Source: Candidatus Neomicrothrix sp. UBA7388
GTDB taxonomy: Bacteria > Actinomycetota > Acidimicrobiia > Acidimicrobiales > Poriferisodalaceae
Direction: 5' to 3'
Length of the DNA: 13,957 nt
Assembly (NCBI GenBank): GCA_002470695.1
Contig: DKNM01000019.1
Coordinates: 21,839-35,795 of the forward strand
How positions within the stretch are numbered: position 1 is the stretch's first letter; every line of letters starts with the position of its first letter. Below the pieces are notes generated by a model. That model did no database searches and had not been told where the DNA came from. It worked only from the letters and a program-made list of their open reading frames with translations. A program made the translations under genes and the position numbers. Below, piece by piece: positions 13,176-13,957 of this stretch.

Positions 13176-13957
13176 ATGCTTCTAGATCACAAAGTTGCAA
13201 TTGTTACTGGGGGAGGATCGGGAATTGGCGAAGCAACGGCACGGCGTTTCTCACAAGAGGGAGCGGCAGTAGTTGTAGCTGATACGCGGTTCCACAAAGC
13301 GGAAAATGTGGCACGCGAGATAAATGAGTTGGGCGGGCACGCTATAGCTCTTGAGGTTGACGTGGCGGTTCCTGAGTCGATATCTCACTTAATCCAGGAG
13401 ACAGTCGAACAATTCGGACGACTTGATGTCATGTTTAACAATGCAGGAACGTTAAAACCTGGAACGGTCGTGGAGCTCGACGTTGATGACTGGGATTTCG
13501 TGATGGGTGTGAATGTCCGATCTGTGTTCCTCGGTGGAAAATACGCGATACCTGCGATGAAACAATCTGGTGGCGGGTCGATAATCAATACTGCTTCGAT
13601 TTCAGGACTGCATGGAGATGGTGGAGCTGTGGTTTATGCCGCAAGTAAAGCTGCGGTAATTAACTTGACCAGGGCCATGAGCACTGATCACGCCGCCGAA
13701 GGTATTCGGGTAAACGCGATATGCCCTGGGACTATTGAAACTCCGCCTGTGCAACGCATGATGGCAAATGCCGAGGCGCTCGCAACTAACTTAGAAGCGC
13801 ACGCGGTTGGGCGGCTAGGGCGACCAGAGGAAATCGCCAATGCTGCGCTTTGGCTGGCGAGTGACGAATCATCCTTCGTGTCTGGTGAAGCGCTAGTAGT
13901 TGATGGCGGACTTCGCGCTAAGTCTCCTTTGGGTCGGTTGGCGGACCCGCGGCCGAG
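13176..13957 (+). CDS. Short-chain dehydrogenase/reductase (SDR), 3' end outside window
   Basis: The frame is open from ATG 13176 to the window end, with 260 codons and no stop seen. It is a classical SDR of the FabG/3-hydroxyacyl dehydrogenase type. The Rossmann motif TGGGSGIG is at 11-18. D36 in VVVADTR favours NAD(H) over NADP(H). NNAG is at 88-91, the catalytic serine is in NTASISG (S141), and YAASK supplies Y154 and K158. VNAICPGTIETP and the C-terminal VSGEALVVDGG complete the fold. The core normally ends near residue 250; the frame goes on with AKSPLGRLADPRP, so only a few residues are probably missing. It would oxidise a secondary alcohol or hydroxyacyl group. An AAGGGG site 5 bases upstream fixes the start. 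It is read divergently from the esterase. Confidence 0.93.
   Translation, partial: MLLDHKVAIVTGGGSGIGEATARRFSQEGAAVVVADTRFHKAENVAREINELGGHAIALEVDVAVPESISHLIQETVEQFGRLDVMFNNAGTLKPGTVVELDVDDWDFVMGVNVRSVFLGGKYAIPAMKQSGGGSIINTASISGLHGDGGAVVYAASKAAVINLTRAMSTDHAAEGIRVNAICPGTIETPPVQRMMANAEALATNLEAHAVGRLGRPEEIANAALWLASDESSFVSGEALVVDGGLRAKSPLGRLADPRP

Overview
The window reads as part of a catabolic, acyl-CoA-centred region of a bacterial chromosome with roughly even base composition. It codes densely on both strands, and many genes overlap by 4 bases or less. The organism is most likely an actinobacterium. The main reason is a 207-residue DsbA-family protein that closely resembles, from memory, the actinobacterial mycothiol-dependent reductase Rv2466c. 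The wealth of family III (CaiB/BaiF) CoA-transferases, amidohydrolases and HSL-type esterases fits, but this assignment is inference. No rRNA, tRNA, insertion sequence, phage gene or CRISPR array was seen.

Layout: (1) 1-2113, plus strand: an overlapping cluster of a 5'-truncated enoyl-CoA hydratase, an oddly built family III CoA-transferase and a second enoyl-CoA hydratase. (2) 2163-3437, minus strand: a canonical family III CoA-transferase. (3) 3563-3859, plus strand: a small unrecognised protein. (4) 3875-5670, minus strand: a two-gene unit of a redox protein followed by a PF04909-type amidohydrolase. (5) 5793-12175, plus strand: an AMP-forming acyl-CoA synthetase, a YtcJ-like amidohydrolase, a canonical CoA-transferase and a 758-residue tandem CoA-transferase. 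(6) 12192-13097, minus strand: an HSL-family alpha/beta hydrolase. (7) 13176 to the end, plus strand: a short-chain dehydrogenase cut by the window edge.

The main discovery is at 5047-5670 on the minus strand. A standard reading gives a 190-residue protein starting at GTG 5619 that lacks the DsbA active site. Reading upstream in frame through one UGA codon (5634-5632) restores the missing N terminus from ATG 5670: MSKKVEFWVDPI-U-PWCW. The UGA falls exactly on the first cysteine of the family's CPWC redox motif. Just downstream the mRNA can fold into a long hairpin with a GUU apical loop that begins 23 nt after the UGA, as expected of a bacterial SECIS element. The gene is therefore best read as a selenoprotein with a UPWC active site, directly upstream of an amidohydrolase.

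Working together: the acyl-CoA synthetase and four CoA-transferase genes would activate carboxylic acids as CoA thioesters. The two hydratases and the SDR would carry out beta-oxidation-like hydration and oxidation. The esterase and amidohydrolases would release or process precursor acids. The substrate cannot be read from the sequence, and no acyl-CoA dehydrogenase or thiolase lies in the window.
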